Origin: an uncultured Gammaproteobacteria bacterium
GTDB lineage: Bacteria; Pseudomonadota; Gammaproteobacteria; HK1
DNA length: 64,000 nucleotides
Direction of reading: 5' to 3'
Assembly (NCBI GenBank): GCA_947258715.1
Contig: CAMYJH010000023.1
Location: 62,001-126,000 of the forward strand
The translations under genes were made by a program, and so were the position numbers. Below the pieces are notes generated by a model. That model saw nothing but the letters and a program-made list of their open reading frames with translations. It ran no database searches and was not told the DNA's origin. Positions 16,096 through 25,137 of the stretch are shown here, one piece after another (within the stretch, counting starts at the first letter, position 1; each line of letters starts with the position of its first letter).

Positions 16096-18116
16096 GCACT
16101 GCTTTAAAGGCGAAGCGCGCTCCGGGACAAGTGACGGTGCCGCCGCTCGGCCTGGCCGCGGCGCTGATGTTATGGGGCATGCAAAACCGCCTTTGGCCCT
16201 ACGCGGCCGCCATGGCCATAGTGCTCGAGTTGGCCAGGCTTTCACCATGGCGCTGGCATCTTTCCGACAAGGACTACGAACACATCGCTGATGTAAGCGG
16301 AATCGGATTCGTGGTGGTCGTCATTTATGTCTTTGATACGTACTCCTTTCAGGGCGTTTACATCATTCTTCAATGGCTGCCATTCATCCTTTTTCTAGTT
16401 GCGCTGGCGCAGCGATTCGGTACCCGAAAAGACATTCGCTACTCGGCCTTATTCCTTTCCGTGCGCCGCGCTGAACGTAAGGGCACCATCGAGGACGCCG
16501 GCTCCATAGATTTCGACCTGCCCTACATGGTCGTCTGCATGGTTTCCGCCACCGTGGGTGAGTCCGGGGGCGCGTGGCTTTTTGCCGGACTGGTGGGCGC
16601 GCTGGCCTACGTGCTCTGGTACAACCGGCCGCGAAATTTTCGAATCGTTGTTTGGATCGGAGTGCTCGCCTTCGCGGTCGGCGTGGGCTATCTCAATCAA
16701 ATCGGCATGCTCAAAGCGCGGCGCGCTATCGAACCGGTGGTGATGAATTTTTTTCGCGACCGGATAATGAGCTACCGCAATCCCTTCCGCAGCTATACCG
16801 CCATGGGTGAAATCGGGCGTCTGAAGCAGTCGGACCGAATAGTGTTGCGCGTCGAAGACCTGGATGGAGGCGGCGTGCCGACGTTATTGCACGAAGCCAC
16901 TTATCGATCGTTCAGCAAGAACGTCTGGTTGGCGGGAAATACTGCATTTCAAGAGCAGATATCGGATCTTGAGGGTACCGCGTGGGACATCGAGCCCGTT
17001 CCAATCGAAGGCTCGCGCGCTGTTCGCATTTCCCGCTCCCTCATACGCGGTCGGGGAATGCTCCCGCTGCCGAGAGGAACTTTCAGGATTGAAGACCTCC
17101 CGGTCGAAGAGCTGCACAAGCACCAGCTGGGGGCTCTCAGAGTGAACCGGGGACCGGGGCTCATTCGTTACACGGCAAGGTTTGCACCGGGGCGGTCGTT
17201 CGAACATCCGCCGGGGCCGGCGGACATGCTGGTGCCTACGGATGTCGGGCCGCTAATGAGCAGGATAACAGCCGACCTTGGTCTACATGGCGCGCGGCCC
17301 GAGGAAGTGCTTAAGAAGCTGCAGCAATTTTTTCTGACCCGCTTCCAGTACTCGGTCGTGCTTCGCCGATCGGGTCCAGTGGCAACACCGTTGCATGACT
17401 TTCTCCTCAACACGCGCAGTGGTCACTGTGAGTACTTTGCCTCGGCAACTGTGCTGCTCTTGCGCTCACTCGGTATTCCGGCGCGCTACGCGACCGGTTA
17501 TTCGGTCCAGGAATACAGTCCGCTGGAGAACAGCTATATCGTGCGTCGCCGTCACGCTCACTCCTGGACCCTGGCCTATATCAATGGGGGATGGATTGAT
17601 TTCGATACCACGCCGCCGGTGTGGGGTGCGCTGGAGGCCGATGCGGCGTCATGGTGGGAGGGGGCGTACGACTTATTGTCCTGGCTCGGCTTCAAGTTTT
17701 CCCGCTGGCGTTGGAGCAGTGACGAGGACGAGCCGGCCACCAACCTACTCTGGTTGATCGTGCCCCTGCTTGTCGTGTTGCTCTGGCGACTGGTGCGGAC
17801 GCAGCGTGTTTCAGAGCGCCTGCGCGGTGAACGGCGTCACCTGGATCGACGGGTCCAGCCGGGCGCTGATTCCGATCTCTACCCGTTGCTGCGGGTGCTG
17901 GAAGAACGGGGGATCGCCCGCCAGCCGGGCGAGCCGCTGGGCCGCTGGCTGAAACGACTCGCGCGTCGAGACGACACCGACGGCATCGACGAAATCGTGG
18001 CTGAAATTCTTCCGGTCCACTATCGATACCGTTTCGATCCCCATGGTATCGGCGCCGAGGAGCGGGAGGCATTGAAACGCTGCGTGCGTTATTGGCTGGC
18101 GCGTTATCCTCAATGA
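16092..18116 (+). CDS. Transglutaminase-like membrane protein (TgpA type)
   Basis: 674-residue inner-membrane protein with a periplasmic transglutaminase-like domain. The start ATG at 16092 overlaps the DUF58 stop; a longer frame beginning at 15990 runs inside DUF58 and is rejected. N-terminal half: five or so membrane segments, then the TgpA N-terminal domain. The catalytic triad is visible: Cys446 in GHCEYFASA, His490 in RRHAHSW, and Asp503/Asp505 in WIDFDTTPP. One more membrane helix (about 559-575) precedes a C-terminal DUF4129-like region. Together with MoxR and DUF58 it forms a complete three-gene operon. Natural substrate unknown. Confidence 0.93.
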   Translation: MSTALKAKRAPGQVTVPPLGLAAALMLWGMQNRLWPYAAAMAIVLELARLSPWRWHLSDKDYEHIADVSGIGFVVVVIYVFDTYSFQGVYIILQWLPFILFLVALAQRFGTRKDIRYSALFLSVRRAERKGTIEDAGSIDFDLPYMVVCMVSATVGESGGAWLFAGLVGALAYVLWYNRPRNFRIVVWIGVLAFAVGVGYLNQIGMLKARRAIEPVVMNFFRDRIMSYRNPFRSYTAMGEIGRLKQSDRIVLRVEDLDGGGVPTLLHEATYRSFSKNVWLAGNTAFQEQISDLEGTAWDIEPVPIEGSRAVRISRSLIRGRGMLPLPRGTFRIEDLPVEELHKHQLGALRVNRGPGLIRYTARFAPGRSFEHPPGPADMLVPTDVGPLMSRITADLGLHGARPEEVLKKLQQFFLTRFQYSVVLRRSGPVATPLHDFLLNTRSGHCEYFASATVLLLRSLGIPARYATGYSVQEYSPLENSYIVRRRHAHSWTLAYINGGWIDFDTTPPVWGALEADAASWWEGAYDLLSWLGFKFSRWRWSSDEDEPATNLLWLIVPLLVVLLWRLVRTQRVSERLRGERRHLDRRVQPGADSDLYPLLRVLEERGIARQPGEPLGRWLKRLARRDDTDGIDEIVAEILPVHYRYRFDPHGIGAEEREALKRCVRYWLARYPQ

Positions 18117-18602
18117 GGCCGATAGGGCTCCCCTCCGGCTGCAGCCCGAGCAGAGATTCGAGCGGCAAGATATGCGACTTCACAAAATTGCGTGACCGCG
18201 TTCACAATTTGGATTCCCGTAGTGTGACCCCCGTCTTAGGCAAATTTCGGGCCCGTAGCCATACTTTCTTTGTGTTGATCAGGCGCCGGCGTGAATCTCA
18301 AGACGCCGTGAGCGGCCGGGAGATAAGGATGTTTCGAACACTCGCGCCGTAGGCGGGAATCATCGCGTTCCAGACGTCCTGATTGACCAAACTTCAGCGC
18401 AAGCTGAGTCTCCTCCCCTTGTTTTAAGCCGCGTTTTTCGCGGCTTTTTTTTCTGCTATGGAAGCGGGAGACGAGGCTCAAGCCGGGAAAGGCGCCGCGC
18501 GCCGGTAAGCGGGTGATAAAATGGCGCAAGAACAACCCGGGTGCCGGAACACCTCCCCTGGAATCAGTCAGCTAATCCGAATCTTTGACCCAGCCGCCGC
18601 CG
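18117..18602. other. Intergenic region with a terminator and a possible small RNA
   Basis: 486 bases without a convincing protein gene. A strong rightward terminator ends at 18452. Just before it lies the unpaired pyrimidine-rich motif CTCCTCCCC (about 18408-18416), an anti-Shine-Dalgarno type sequence common in small RNAs. The transglutaminase stop is 300 bases upstream, which is long for a 3' UTR, so a separate short transcript is possible. No clear promoter was found. Confidence 0.4.
18427..18452 (+). terminator. Rho-independent terminator
   Basis: AGCCGCG (18427-18433), five-T loop, CGCGGCT (18439-18445), followed by a T-run to 18452. Confidence 0.93.
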
Positions 18603-19385
18603 ATGGACTCGACCCGTATCCTGCCGCTGCTTGTCCTGCTCATGATCGCGCCTCCGGGCGAGGGCCAGACGCGCTCATCAGGGAACCGCGGCGCGACTTC
18701 TTCGGGCATCGAGTGCGGCGACCACACAGAAGCCACCAGCCGCGATTTCCCGACTTCCCGTCGGGTGGCCGCATCGCGCCGGGGACGTCCGCCCAGGGAA
18801 GGGCTGGGCAAAGGGGTTTTTCTGGTCGCCAGCGAAACCCTCAGCGATCCGAACTTCTCTCAAACCGTGGTGCTGCTGCTCGAATACGACGAAACCGGCG
18901 CCGTTGGGCTGATCGTTAACCGTCCGACGGAGATTTCGCTGGCGTCGGTTCTCCCAGGGGAGGAAGAATTGAAAGACCGCCACGAGCTGGTGTTCATCGG
19001 CGGCCCAGTGGACAAAAGCCAGCTGTTTCTACTGCTGAGGTCCGCCAGTCTGCCGCGCCAGTCGGAAGAGATCGTCGACGGCGTCTATGTCAGCACCAGC
19101 CTTGGGACCCTCCGCGAGATTCTTGCCGAAGAGTCCACGGTGGCGGCCTTCCAGGCCTATGCCGGCTATTCCGGCTGGGGACCTGGTCAGCTCGATGCGG
19201 AGCTAATCCGCGGCGACTGGCTGATTGCTCCCGCCGATTCGGAAACGGTATTCGACAAGGCGGCGGATTCGATCTGGCCGGAGCTTATCCGAAATAACAG
19301 GGGACTGTGGGTGTACCGCACTGCGGATGATTCTTTGTTGTCTGCGATGGTCTCGAGGCCGCGGAGCCCCGCCACCTTACACTAA
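18603..19385 (+). CDS. AlgH/YqgE (UPF0301) family protein with an N-terminal extension
   Basis: The C-terminal 190 or so residues match the AlgH/YqgE family (GKGVFLVASETLSDPNF; VGLIVNRPTEISLASVLP; GGPVDKSQLFLL), a widespread fold of unclear role. Family members are normally about 190 residues and start directly at GxFLxAxP; this one has about 68 more residues in front. The extension begins with a hydrophobic, signal-like stretch (MDSTRILPLLVLLMIAPPG) and then a Ser/Arg-rich spacer. If real, the protein would be exported, unlike normal AlgH. The ATG at 18603 is chosen over a TTG at 18585. Neither has a clear ribosome binding site. No neighbour shares a clear function. Confidence 0.85.
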   Translation: MDSTRILPLLVLLMIAPPGEGQTRSSGNRGATSSGIECGDHTEATSRDFPTSRRVAASRRGRPPREGLGKGVFLVASETLSDPNFSQTVVLLLEYDETGAVGLIVNRPTEISLASVLPGEEELKDRHELVFIGGPVDKSQLFLLLRSASLPRQSEEIVDGVYVSTSLGTLREILAEESTVAAFQAYAGYSGWGPGQLDAELIRGDWLIAPADSETVFDKAADSIWPELIRNNRGLWVYRTADDSLLSAMVSRPRSPATLH

Positions 19386-19574
19386 TTATTCGTTCTCACG
19401 CGACGCGTCGAAAGCAGCGACGGCGCCTTCCGCGTCTATGTGCAGGTCGAACCGAATCGGCTGACAGCAGACCGGGCAGTCCTCGACGTATTGCGCCGAC
19501 CCCCCTGAGCGGTCTACTGTCATTTCGATCAGCTCCCAGCAGTAAGGGCAGGTGGTCTGCAGGAACTCAATCAT
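19386..19574 (-). CDS. CPXCG motif-containing cysteine-rich protein
   Basis: A 62-residue protein with two pairs of cysteines, TTCPYCWE near the N-terminus and DCPVCCQPI later, as expected for a small zinc-ribbon. It matches the proteobacterial CPXCG cysteine-rich family in length and pattern; function is unknown. Start taken at ATG 19574 (MIEFLQTTCPYC), since family members begin a few residues before the first CPxC. A TTG at 19595 is possible but would overlap the divergent gene. It is convergent with the AlgH-like gene and directly abuts its stop. Confidence 0.82.
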   Translation of the reverse strand: MIEFLQTTCPYCWELIEMTVDRSGGSAQYVEDCPVCCQPIRFDLHIDAEGAVAAFDASRENE

Positions 19575-19596
19575 CGCAACAAGGACCCGATGCAAA

Positions 19597-20004
19597 ATGA
19601 AGTTAACAGGACAATCCGGGGGCGACTGGCGATGGCTTATAGCATCGGCCTCGCTTCTTGCGGCATTCGCCGCCGCTGCGGAGCCGACGATATATCGCGA
19701 TAGATTCGATTACGCCGTACCGGAGCCTATGTTCGACAAGATGATCGAATTCGCGCCGATAGAAAGCTGGATACATTTTCCAGAGAAACATTTTCCAGAG
19801 CTAACGCGGTTTATAGATGCCGACGACGATGGGGCGGCAGATTTCGTCGCGATTGGGTTAGGCGCCGAGGGTGGATTCGGTGCCCAAATCCGTTACCGGT
19901 TAAACTACGCCGGGAACGGCGGTCAACCGGCGCTCGGGCCGTGGTACTGGTGCGTCATTACTGACGGCAGCGGCGAGAAGATTTTCGAGGAATTCAACCC
20001 CTGA
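19597..20004 (+). CDS. Hypothetical secreted protein
   Basis: 135-residue protein from the ATG at 19597 (MKLTGQSGGD). A hydrophobic segment WLIASASLLAAFAAAAEP looks like a signal peptide with cleavage near residue 30. The mature part has a DADDDGAADFVAIGLG stretch that resembles an EF-hand or FG-GAP-like calcium loop, then an aromatic C-terminal part (LGPWYWCVITDGSGEK). No family recognised. The start lies 22 bases from the divergent CPXCG gene, leaving almost no room for two promoters unless one reading begins inside the other. Confidence 0.65.
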   Translation: MKLTGQSGGDWRWLIASASLLAAFAAAAEPTIYRDRFDYAVPEPMFDKMIEFAPIESWIHFPEKHFPELTRFIDADDDGAADFVAIGLGAEGGFGAQIRYRLNYAGNGGQPALGPWYWCVITDGSGEKIFEEFNP

Positions 20005-20022
20005 CCGGGAGCGCCGCCGCGC

Positions 20023-20544
20023 TCAATTCACGCGCTCAGGCACGGGGGTATTGTCACCCGGGTGCCTTGGAAGTTTGGGCTCGATGTCCCACTCGGAAAC
20101 CTTAATCGCGTCCGTCAGCAGCTTGCTAAAGGAGTGCAGCAGCGTCTCGTTCATCGCCAGCTCGATTCCCTTACCGCTTTCAGGGTGCATGCAGAGCAAG
20201 TCGCTACTCGGGTCCGCTTTCTTGAGCTGTATTTTCGCCAGCACCACGGGCGACTCGCCGAGCGGCAATTCAGCGGCGTCTTCGTGGTACTGGGTGGAAA
20301 AATCGCTGTTGCTGATAGCTTTTTCGTGTTGAAAGGAAAGAACTGCGCTCTTGGCTTCAGGGGTTGGCTGAAGCCGGACGCGCTGATCAGACTCCAGCAT
20401 CTTGACGACAACGGGCCATAGCAGCTTGACGTAGCGACGAGTAAGCCAGAATCTGAACTCCGATCGGTCGGTCGTTTTAATGCGCAGTAGGATCCGGTCT
20501 TCCTGCGGCACATGTCGGAACTGAATCTGGTGCAGCCGGGGCAC
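20023..20544 (-). CDS. Conserved hypothetical protein
   Basis: 173 residues from a GTG at 20544 with GGAGG at 20549-20553. The opening PRLHQIQFRHVPQEDRILLRI and the following EFRFWLTRRYVKLLWPVVVKML are patterns recalled from short uncharacterised beta- and gammaproteobacterial proteins. No signal peptide or membrane helix. Length and charged, mixed composition support a soluble cytoplasmic protein. A longer frame reaching 20649 would overlap zapE and has no ribosome binding site. Divergent from zapE with 74 bases between the two starts. Confidence 0.75.
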   Translation of the reverse strand: MPRLHQIQFRHVPQEDRILLRIKTTDRSEFRFWLTRRYVKLLWPVVVKMLESDQRVRLQPTPEAKSAVLSFQHEKAISNSDFSTQYHEDAAELPLGESPVVLAKIQLKKADPSSDLLCMHPESGKGIELAMNETLLHSFSKLLTDAIKVSEWDIEPKLPRHPGDNTPVPERVN

Positions 20545-20618
20545 AGCGCCTCCACACAGCTTTTTTGATACGGTTATTTTGACACACAGCGTGTTTCGGT
20601 AAGAAATGCGCCACCAAA

Positions 20619-21746
20619 ATGGAAGCCGAAGAAGCGATTTCCCTCGCATTCACCCCCGGGCAGCGCTATCGCGTGGCGGTCGAACGAGGTGAGCTTTTGC
20701 CGGATTCCGCCCAGGCCGAGCTCGTCAGCCGCACCCAGGCGCTTTATGAAGCGCTGACTCGGAATTCCGTCAAACCGAGAAGCATCCTTGATGGACTGCG
20801 CGGGCTCATACGGGAGAGGAACGTCGCGCCGGTCAAAGGGCTTTACATCTGGGGCGGCGTTGGGCGAGGAAAGACCCTGCTGGTGAACAACTTTCACGAC
20901 GCGCTTCCTTTTGAAAGCAAGCTGCGTATTCATTTTCACGCCTTCATGCAGTACGTCCACGGTGAGCTCAAGGGGCTCAGTCATCAAGAGAATCCGCTTG
21001 CACTGGTGGCAGATGGTCTCGCCAGGGATACGCGCGTGATCTGCTTCGACGAATTTCACGTTTCGGATATCGCGGATGCGATGATTCTCGGCGGACTGCT
21101 GAAGCGGCTGTTCGAACGCGGAATCACCCTAGTCGCGACCTCAAACATCGCGCCGGACGACCTGTATAAGGGCGGGCTGCAGCGAGCCCGATTTATGCCC
21201 GCCATCGAGCTTATTAAGGGGCACACCCGCGTTTTCGAGCTCGACGGCATTCTAGATTACCGTCTCAGGGCTCTGGAGCGGGTAGAGATCTATCATTATC
21301 CCCTCGACCCGCAGGCGGAAGTCGGGCTCTCCGACGCGTTCGAGAAGCTGTGTAGCGAGAATGTGGTGGAGTCGCCGGCGATCGAAATCGCCGGCCGCAG
21401 CGTCGAGGCGCTTCGGGCGGCGGACGGAATTGCCTGGTTCGACTTTGCCGCCCTGTGCGAGACGCCACGAAGCGCGACCGACTACATCGAGATTGCCCGC
21501 CGCTTTCATACTGTTCTGGTCGCCCGGGTCCCGCGGCTCTGCAACGAAAACCGCGACAGCGCGCTGCGCTTCATTCACCTCATCGACGCCCTTTATGAAC
21601 GTAGCGTCAACCTAGTGGTTTCGGCCGAGGCACCCCCGTCGAAGCTGTACACGGGGCGCAGACTGAAGCAAGAGTTTGCCCGAGCCGCCAGCCGTCTTGA
21701 GGAAATGCAGACCCGAGACTATCTCGCGCGCCAGCACATGCCGTAA
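20619..21746 (+). CDS. zapE: Cell division protein ZapE (AFG1-like ATPase)
   Basis: 375-residue AFG1-family P-loop ATPase. In E. coli ZapE associates with the Z-ring under stress. Walker A is GGVGRGKT with Lys85; Walker B is VICFDEFHVSDIADAM; the sensor region is TLVATSNIAPDDLYKGGLQR. The order TPGQR at the N-terminus, P-loop, FHAFMQ and the C-terminal LIDALYERSVNLVVSAE block match the whole family. Length is normal. It appears to be a single gene. In many proteobacteria zapE lies near ribosomal or central metabolism genes; here its neighbours are uninformative. Confidence 0.95.
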   Translation: MEAEEAISLAFTPGQRYRVAVERGELLPDSAQAELVSRTQALYEALTRNSVKPRSILDGLRGLIRERNVAPVKGLYIWGGVGRGKTLLVNNFHDALPFESKLRIHFHAFMQYVHGELKGLSHQENPLALVADGLARDTRVICFDEFHVSDIADAMILGGLLKRLFERGITLVATSNIAPDDLYKGGLQRARFMPAIELIKGHTRVFELDGILDYRLRALERVEIYHYPLDPQAEVGLSDAFEKLCSENVVESPAIEIAGRSVEALRAADGIAWFDFAALCETPRSATDYIEIARRFHTVLVARVPRLCNENRDSALRFIHLIDALYERSVNLVVSAEAPPSKLYTGRRLKQEFARAASRLEEMQTRDYLARQHMP

Positions 21747-21930
21747 CCGAACGCGGCGGTCGGATCTTCGATCCCTCTGCGGCCGAGTTTGCGAATTTCA
21801 GTTGTTTTTTTGGGAATATTTCCTGCATTTGCTGCGAACTAGGTCTCAAAACCCAATAACGACGGGAATTTTGCGGATAAATTGATGATTTTCCGTTGAC
21901 TCCAATTTCTATTAATGCTAAAGCTCACCT

Positions 21931-21971
21931 AACACATATAACTCAATGAATTTGAAGCGTATATATGTGTT
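21931..21971. promoter_or_regulatory. AT-rich inverted repeat upstream of a small gene
   Basis: AACACATATA (21931-21940) and TATATGTGTT (21962-21971) are perfect 10-bp inverted repeats 21 bases apart in an AT-rich stretch, just before the small gene at 21984. It could be an operator pair or an mRNA hairpin. Confidence 0.5.
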
Positions 21972-21983
21972 GGTGGCCGTTTT

Positions 21984-22217
21984 ATGCGGTCAATTCAGCA
22001 AACCTTGGGTGCTGCAATGCAAAAAGAACTGTCGGAGCAGGTGGACGAGGCGCTTCTCCAGCTGTTGGGTCACAGATACGGGGATGGCTTGGTCTATCTC
22101 AGGGACGACGGCGAACGGCGGTTGTTTGAAAGGGCGGTGAGCATGGGGCTCGTCAGCCGCGAGGGCTACCTGACGCCCGCGGGACGATCCCTAATCGCGC
22201 GATTCGACAACGACTGA
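21984..22217 (+). CDS. Small hypothetical protein
   Basis: 77 residues (MRSIQQTLG...), or 66 if it begins at the ATG at 22017 (MQKELSEQ). A GGTGG lies seven bases before the first ATG. The ending GLVSREGYLTPAGRSLIARFDND resembles the tail of a winged-helix or small DNA-binding fold (Gly-Tyr-Leu-Thr-x-x-Gly), but the match is too short to name. Codon use is like neighbouring genes. It has its own AT-rich upstream region with a perfect inverted repeat and is followed by 719 bases without a clear gene. Confidence 0.5.
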   Translation: MRSIQQTLGAAMQKELSEQVDEALLQLLGHRYGDGLVYLRDDGERRLFERAVSMGLVSREGYLTPAGRSLIARFDND

Positions 22218-22936
22218 ATACGACATCCGCATCCTAGCCGGCATGAACCACAAACCGGCGGCAGCGGATGTGGACTTGTCCGATTTGCGGCAAAGCGCAG
22301 CGGCAAAGACGCCCAGCATAGCTACCGGTGCGCCTTCAAACCTTCTCCGCGGCGCGTCTTGCGGTTGCAGGCGTCTCCGCGCCCCCGCTTCGCCTGCTCG
22401 AGATTAAAGCCGGCTAAAATCGCACCGCGCTGGCGCTGGACGCGCACTGGCGCGGTCTCCATAGGCGGGCCTTTTTGGCGCTGGCGCCACTTACTCCGCA
22501 AACTCGATCATGCATGCCGCGGCCCGCGGTTGGAGGACCGTGCACTGCGATTGTTGCGTCGAACCGCCCGACTCTTATACTGATGGCCGGAGCAGCCGAG
22601 CGGCCGCTGCGTGCCCGGCGCGAAACGCGAATGCCCGGATCTTGAGCCGGGGCGGGACTCGAAGCGAGACCTAATCGAAGTTTCGACCTTGACCCCGATT
22701 TCGATGCCGAGAATGAGAGTCGCTTTGAATTTTTGCCATCCGGCCGGTATTCGAACCGATGCCGTATCTGGGTCAAAGAGATTCCTAACCGACTTGCCGC
22801 GGGCGGGCGCTCGCCGTTTGGCGAATTTGCCGCTCCGGCTCAGCGGGCGCGCTGCCCACTGTGCAGCCGAATTCGGGGCGGCGCGGTAAGCACGAGGACC
22901 CTGTACAAAAAGAATTCGATCAACGGAGGATGACCG
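22218..22936. other. Long intergenic region before the EF-G-like gene
   Basis: 719 bases. Several open frames exist but none has a good start, ribosome binding site and natural composition together. One frame without a start codon runs to 22935 with an acidic block (DLDPDFDAENESRFEF) and a CPLC pair, and may be the remains of a zinc-ribbon gene. The last bases give the GGAGGA ribosome binding site of the EF-G-like gene. No repeats or strong terminator seen. Confidence 0.4.
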
Positions 22937-24988
22937 ATGTCGAACTACACCATAGAAGACATTCGTAACGTCGCGCTCGTCGGTCACGGAGGCGCCGGGA
23001 AGACGGTGCTCGCCGAGGCCATGCTTCTCAAATCGGGCGCCATCGCCTCGATGGGTGAAATTACTCGGGGCACAACGGTATCGGACTTCGATCCTCTGGA
23101 AAGAGAGCACCAGCACTCGCTCAATTCCTCGGTCATGCACCTCGAGTATGGGGGGGTGCACGTCAACCTGATTGATACACCCGGATATCCGGATTTTCTC
23201 GGGCGTGCGTTATCGGTTTTGCCGGCAGTGGAGACGGTTGCCGTAGTCATAGATGCGCGCTCGGGCATCGAGATGAACACGCGGCGAATGATGGAGGCGG
23301 CCTCCAAGCGTGGTCTCTGTCGGATGATCGTTGTCAACAAGTTGGATGTCGACGACGCCAACCTCGGGGCGCTTCTTGCCCAGATTAATGAAAGTTTCGG
23401 CAACGAGTGCCTGCCCATCAACTTGCCCTCAAAGGATCGAAGCAAGGTTATCGACTGCTTCTTCAATCCTGAGGGGGACGACGTTGCTTTGTCGTCCGTG
23501 ACCGATGCTCACACCCAAATTGTCGATCAGGTCGTGGAGGTGGACGAAAAGCTCATGGAGCTCTACTTGGAGCAAGGCGAAGACCTGGAGCCTGCAAAGC
23601 TGCATGACGCTTTCGAAGAGGCTTTGCGTGAAGGGCACCTGGTGCCCGTATGCTTTACCTCCGCCGAAACCGGGATTGGGGTCGGCGAGCTGCTGGACGT
23701 GATTGCAAAGCTGATGCCGAATCCGACGGAAGGCAACCCGCCGCCATTCGTCAGGGCTAATGGTGATGCAAGCGAACCGGTGACCATCAGCTGCGATCCC
23801 GCTAAACATGCGCTCGCGCACGTATTCAAGGTATCGGTGGATGCCTTCGTCGGTCGCCTCGGTGTGTTTCGTGTGCACCAGGGCACGGTCTCCAAAGACA
23901 GTCAGCTCATTATCGGAAACGCGAGAAAGCCGTTCAAAGTGGGGCATCTTTTTCGCATACAGGGAAAAGATCACGTGGAGATCGACGCTGGCATCCCGGG
24001 CGACATCTGCGCCGTTGCGAAGGTCGAGGAAGTCTTATTCGACACCATCCTGCACGACTCACACGACGAAGACGACATTCGTATGCAGCCGGTTGCGATT
24101 CCGGCACCCATGTTCGGACTCGCAATTCATGCCAAGGCACGCGGTGATGAGCAGAAGCTTTCCGACGCTTTGCAGAAAATTTCTGCGGAAGACCCTTGTT
24201 TCCGCGTGGAGCACAATGCTGTGCTGAACGAGACGGTCATCCGCGGGCTCGGCGACCTGCACCTTCGGGTCATCCTCGAAAAGATGAAAGAGCGTTACAA
24301 CGTTGAGGTGAGCACCAGCACGCCGAAGATTGCTTATCGCGAAACCATTACCAAGCCGGCGGACGGTCACCACCGGCATAAAAAGCAGACCGGCGGAGCC
24401 GGCCAGTTCGGAGAGGTTTATCTGAAAGTGGAGCCCATGGATCGGGGCAGCGGCTTCGAATTCGTGAACAAGATCGTCGGCGGCGTAATTCCGCAGCAGT
24501 TCATTCCGGCGGTTGAAAAGGGCGTACGCCAGATTCTCGAGCAGGGCGCGATAGCCGGCTACCCCATGGAGGATGTGCGCGTCACGGTCTACGACGGAAA
24601 GTATCACACTGTAGATTCCAAGGAGGTCGCGTTCGTCGCTGCCGGTAAGAAAGCATTCCTCGATGCCATCAACAAGGCGAGTCCCATTGTGCTCGAGCCC
24701 ATAGTCGATATCAGCGTAACGGTGCCTCAAAACAACATGGGTGACATTACCGGTGATCTCTCCTCCAAGCGCGGTCGTATTAACGGCACCAATGCGCTGG
24801 CGGGCGGTATGGTGACGGTGACCGGTCAGGTGCCGTTGAGCGAGCTCAGCACTTACCAGTCCGAGCTCAAATCGGTGACCGGCGGTACCGGGGTTTACAC
24901 CATGGAATTCAGTCATTACGATCCGGTGCCGGCGCAGATCCAGCAGCAGCTCAGGTCCGAGTTCAAGCCGCGCGCGGAAGAGGAATAA
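22937..24988 (+). CDS. Elongation factor G-like GTPase (EF-G paralogue)
   Basis: 683 residues with the EF-G domain order: GTPase domain, domain II, then III-V ending in the QMGDVxGDLSSRRG-type block (here NNMGDITGDLSSKRGRING). The P-loop is GHGGAGKT with Lys22, not the AHIDAGKT of true EF-G, and G3 is DTPGYPDF rather than DTPGHVDF. These are traits of the EF-G-like paralogue group. So it is probably not the main translocase, which should be encoded elsewhere with str genes. G4 is VNKLD. A GGAGGA lies before the ATG. The gene seems to be transcribed alone. Confidence 0.92.
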   Translation: MSNYTIEDIRNVALVGHGGAGKTVLAEAMLLKSGAIASMGEITRGTTVSDFDPLEREHQHSLNSSVMHLEYGGVHVNLIDTPGYPDFLGRALSVLPAVETVAVVIDARSGIEMNTRRMMEAASKRGLCRMIVVNKLDVDDANLGALLAQINESFGNECLPINLPSKDRSKVIDCFFNPEGDDVALSSVTDAHTQIVDQVVEVDEKLMELYLEQGEDLEPAKLHDAFEEALREGHLVPVCFTSAETGIGVGELLDVIAKLMPNPTEGNPPPFVRANGDASEPVTISCDPAKHALAHVFKVSVDAFVGRLGVFRVHQGTVSKDSQLIIGNARKPFKVGHLFRIQGKDHVEIDAGIPGDICAVAKVEEVLFDTILHDSHDEDDIRMQPVAIPAPMFGLAIHAKARGDEQKLSDALQKISAEDPCFRVEHNAVLNETVIRGLGDLHLRVILEKMKERYNVEVSTSTPKIAYRETITKPADGHHRHKKQTGGAGQFGEVYLKVEPMDRGSGFEFVNKIVGGVIPQQFIPAVEKGVRQILEQGAIAGYPMEDVRVTVYDGKYHTVDSKEVAFVAAGKKAFLDAINKASPIVLEPIVDISVTVPQNNMGDITGDLSSKRGRINGTNALAGGMVTVTGQVPLSELSTYQSELKSVTGGTGVYTMEFSHYDPVPAQIQQQLRSEFKPRAEEE

Positions 24989-25137
24989 AAGCGAAAAACG
25001 GGTCTCGGATCGTTGCCGCGGCGCGTGTCACGATTGACGCAAGCGTCCGCGGTGCGATGAGAGTCGGAAAAAACTTTTGGCCCATGCCGCGACCTCAGGA
25101 CGCGGATATTTGAAGAAACTATGTAAGGAGAAATTTC

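Noticed and set aside
22611..22889. Possible 92-codon gene before the EF-G-like gene
   Set aside because: Arg/Pro/Ser-rich composition, no ribosome binding site, and other frames are equally open.
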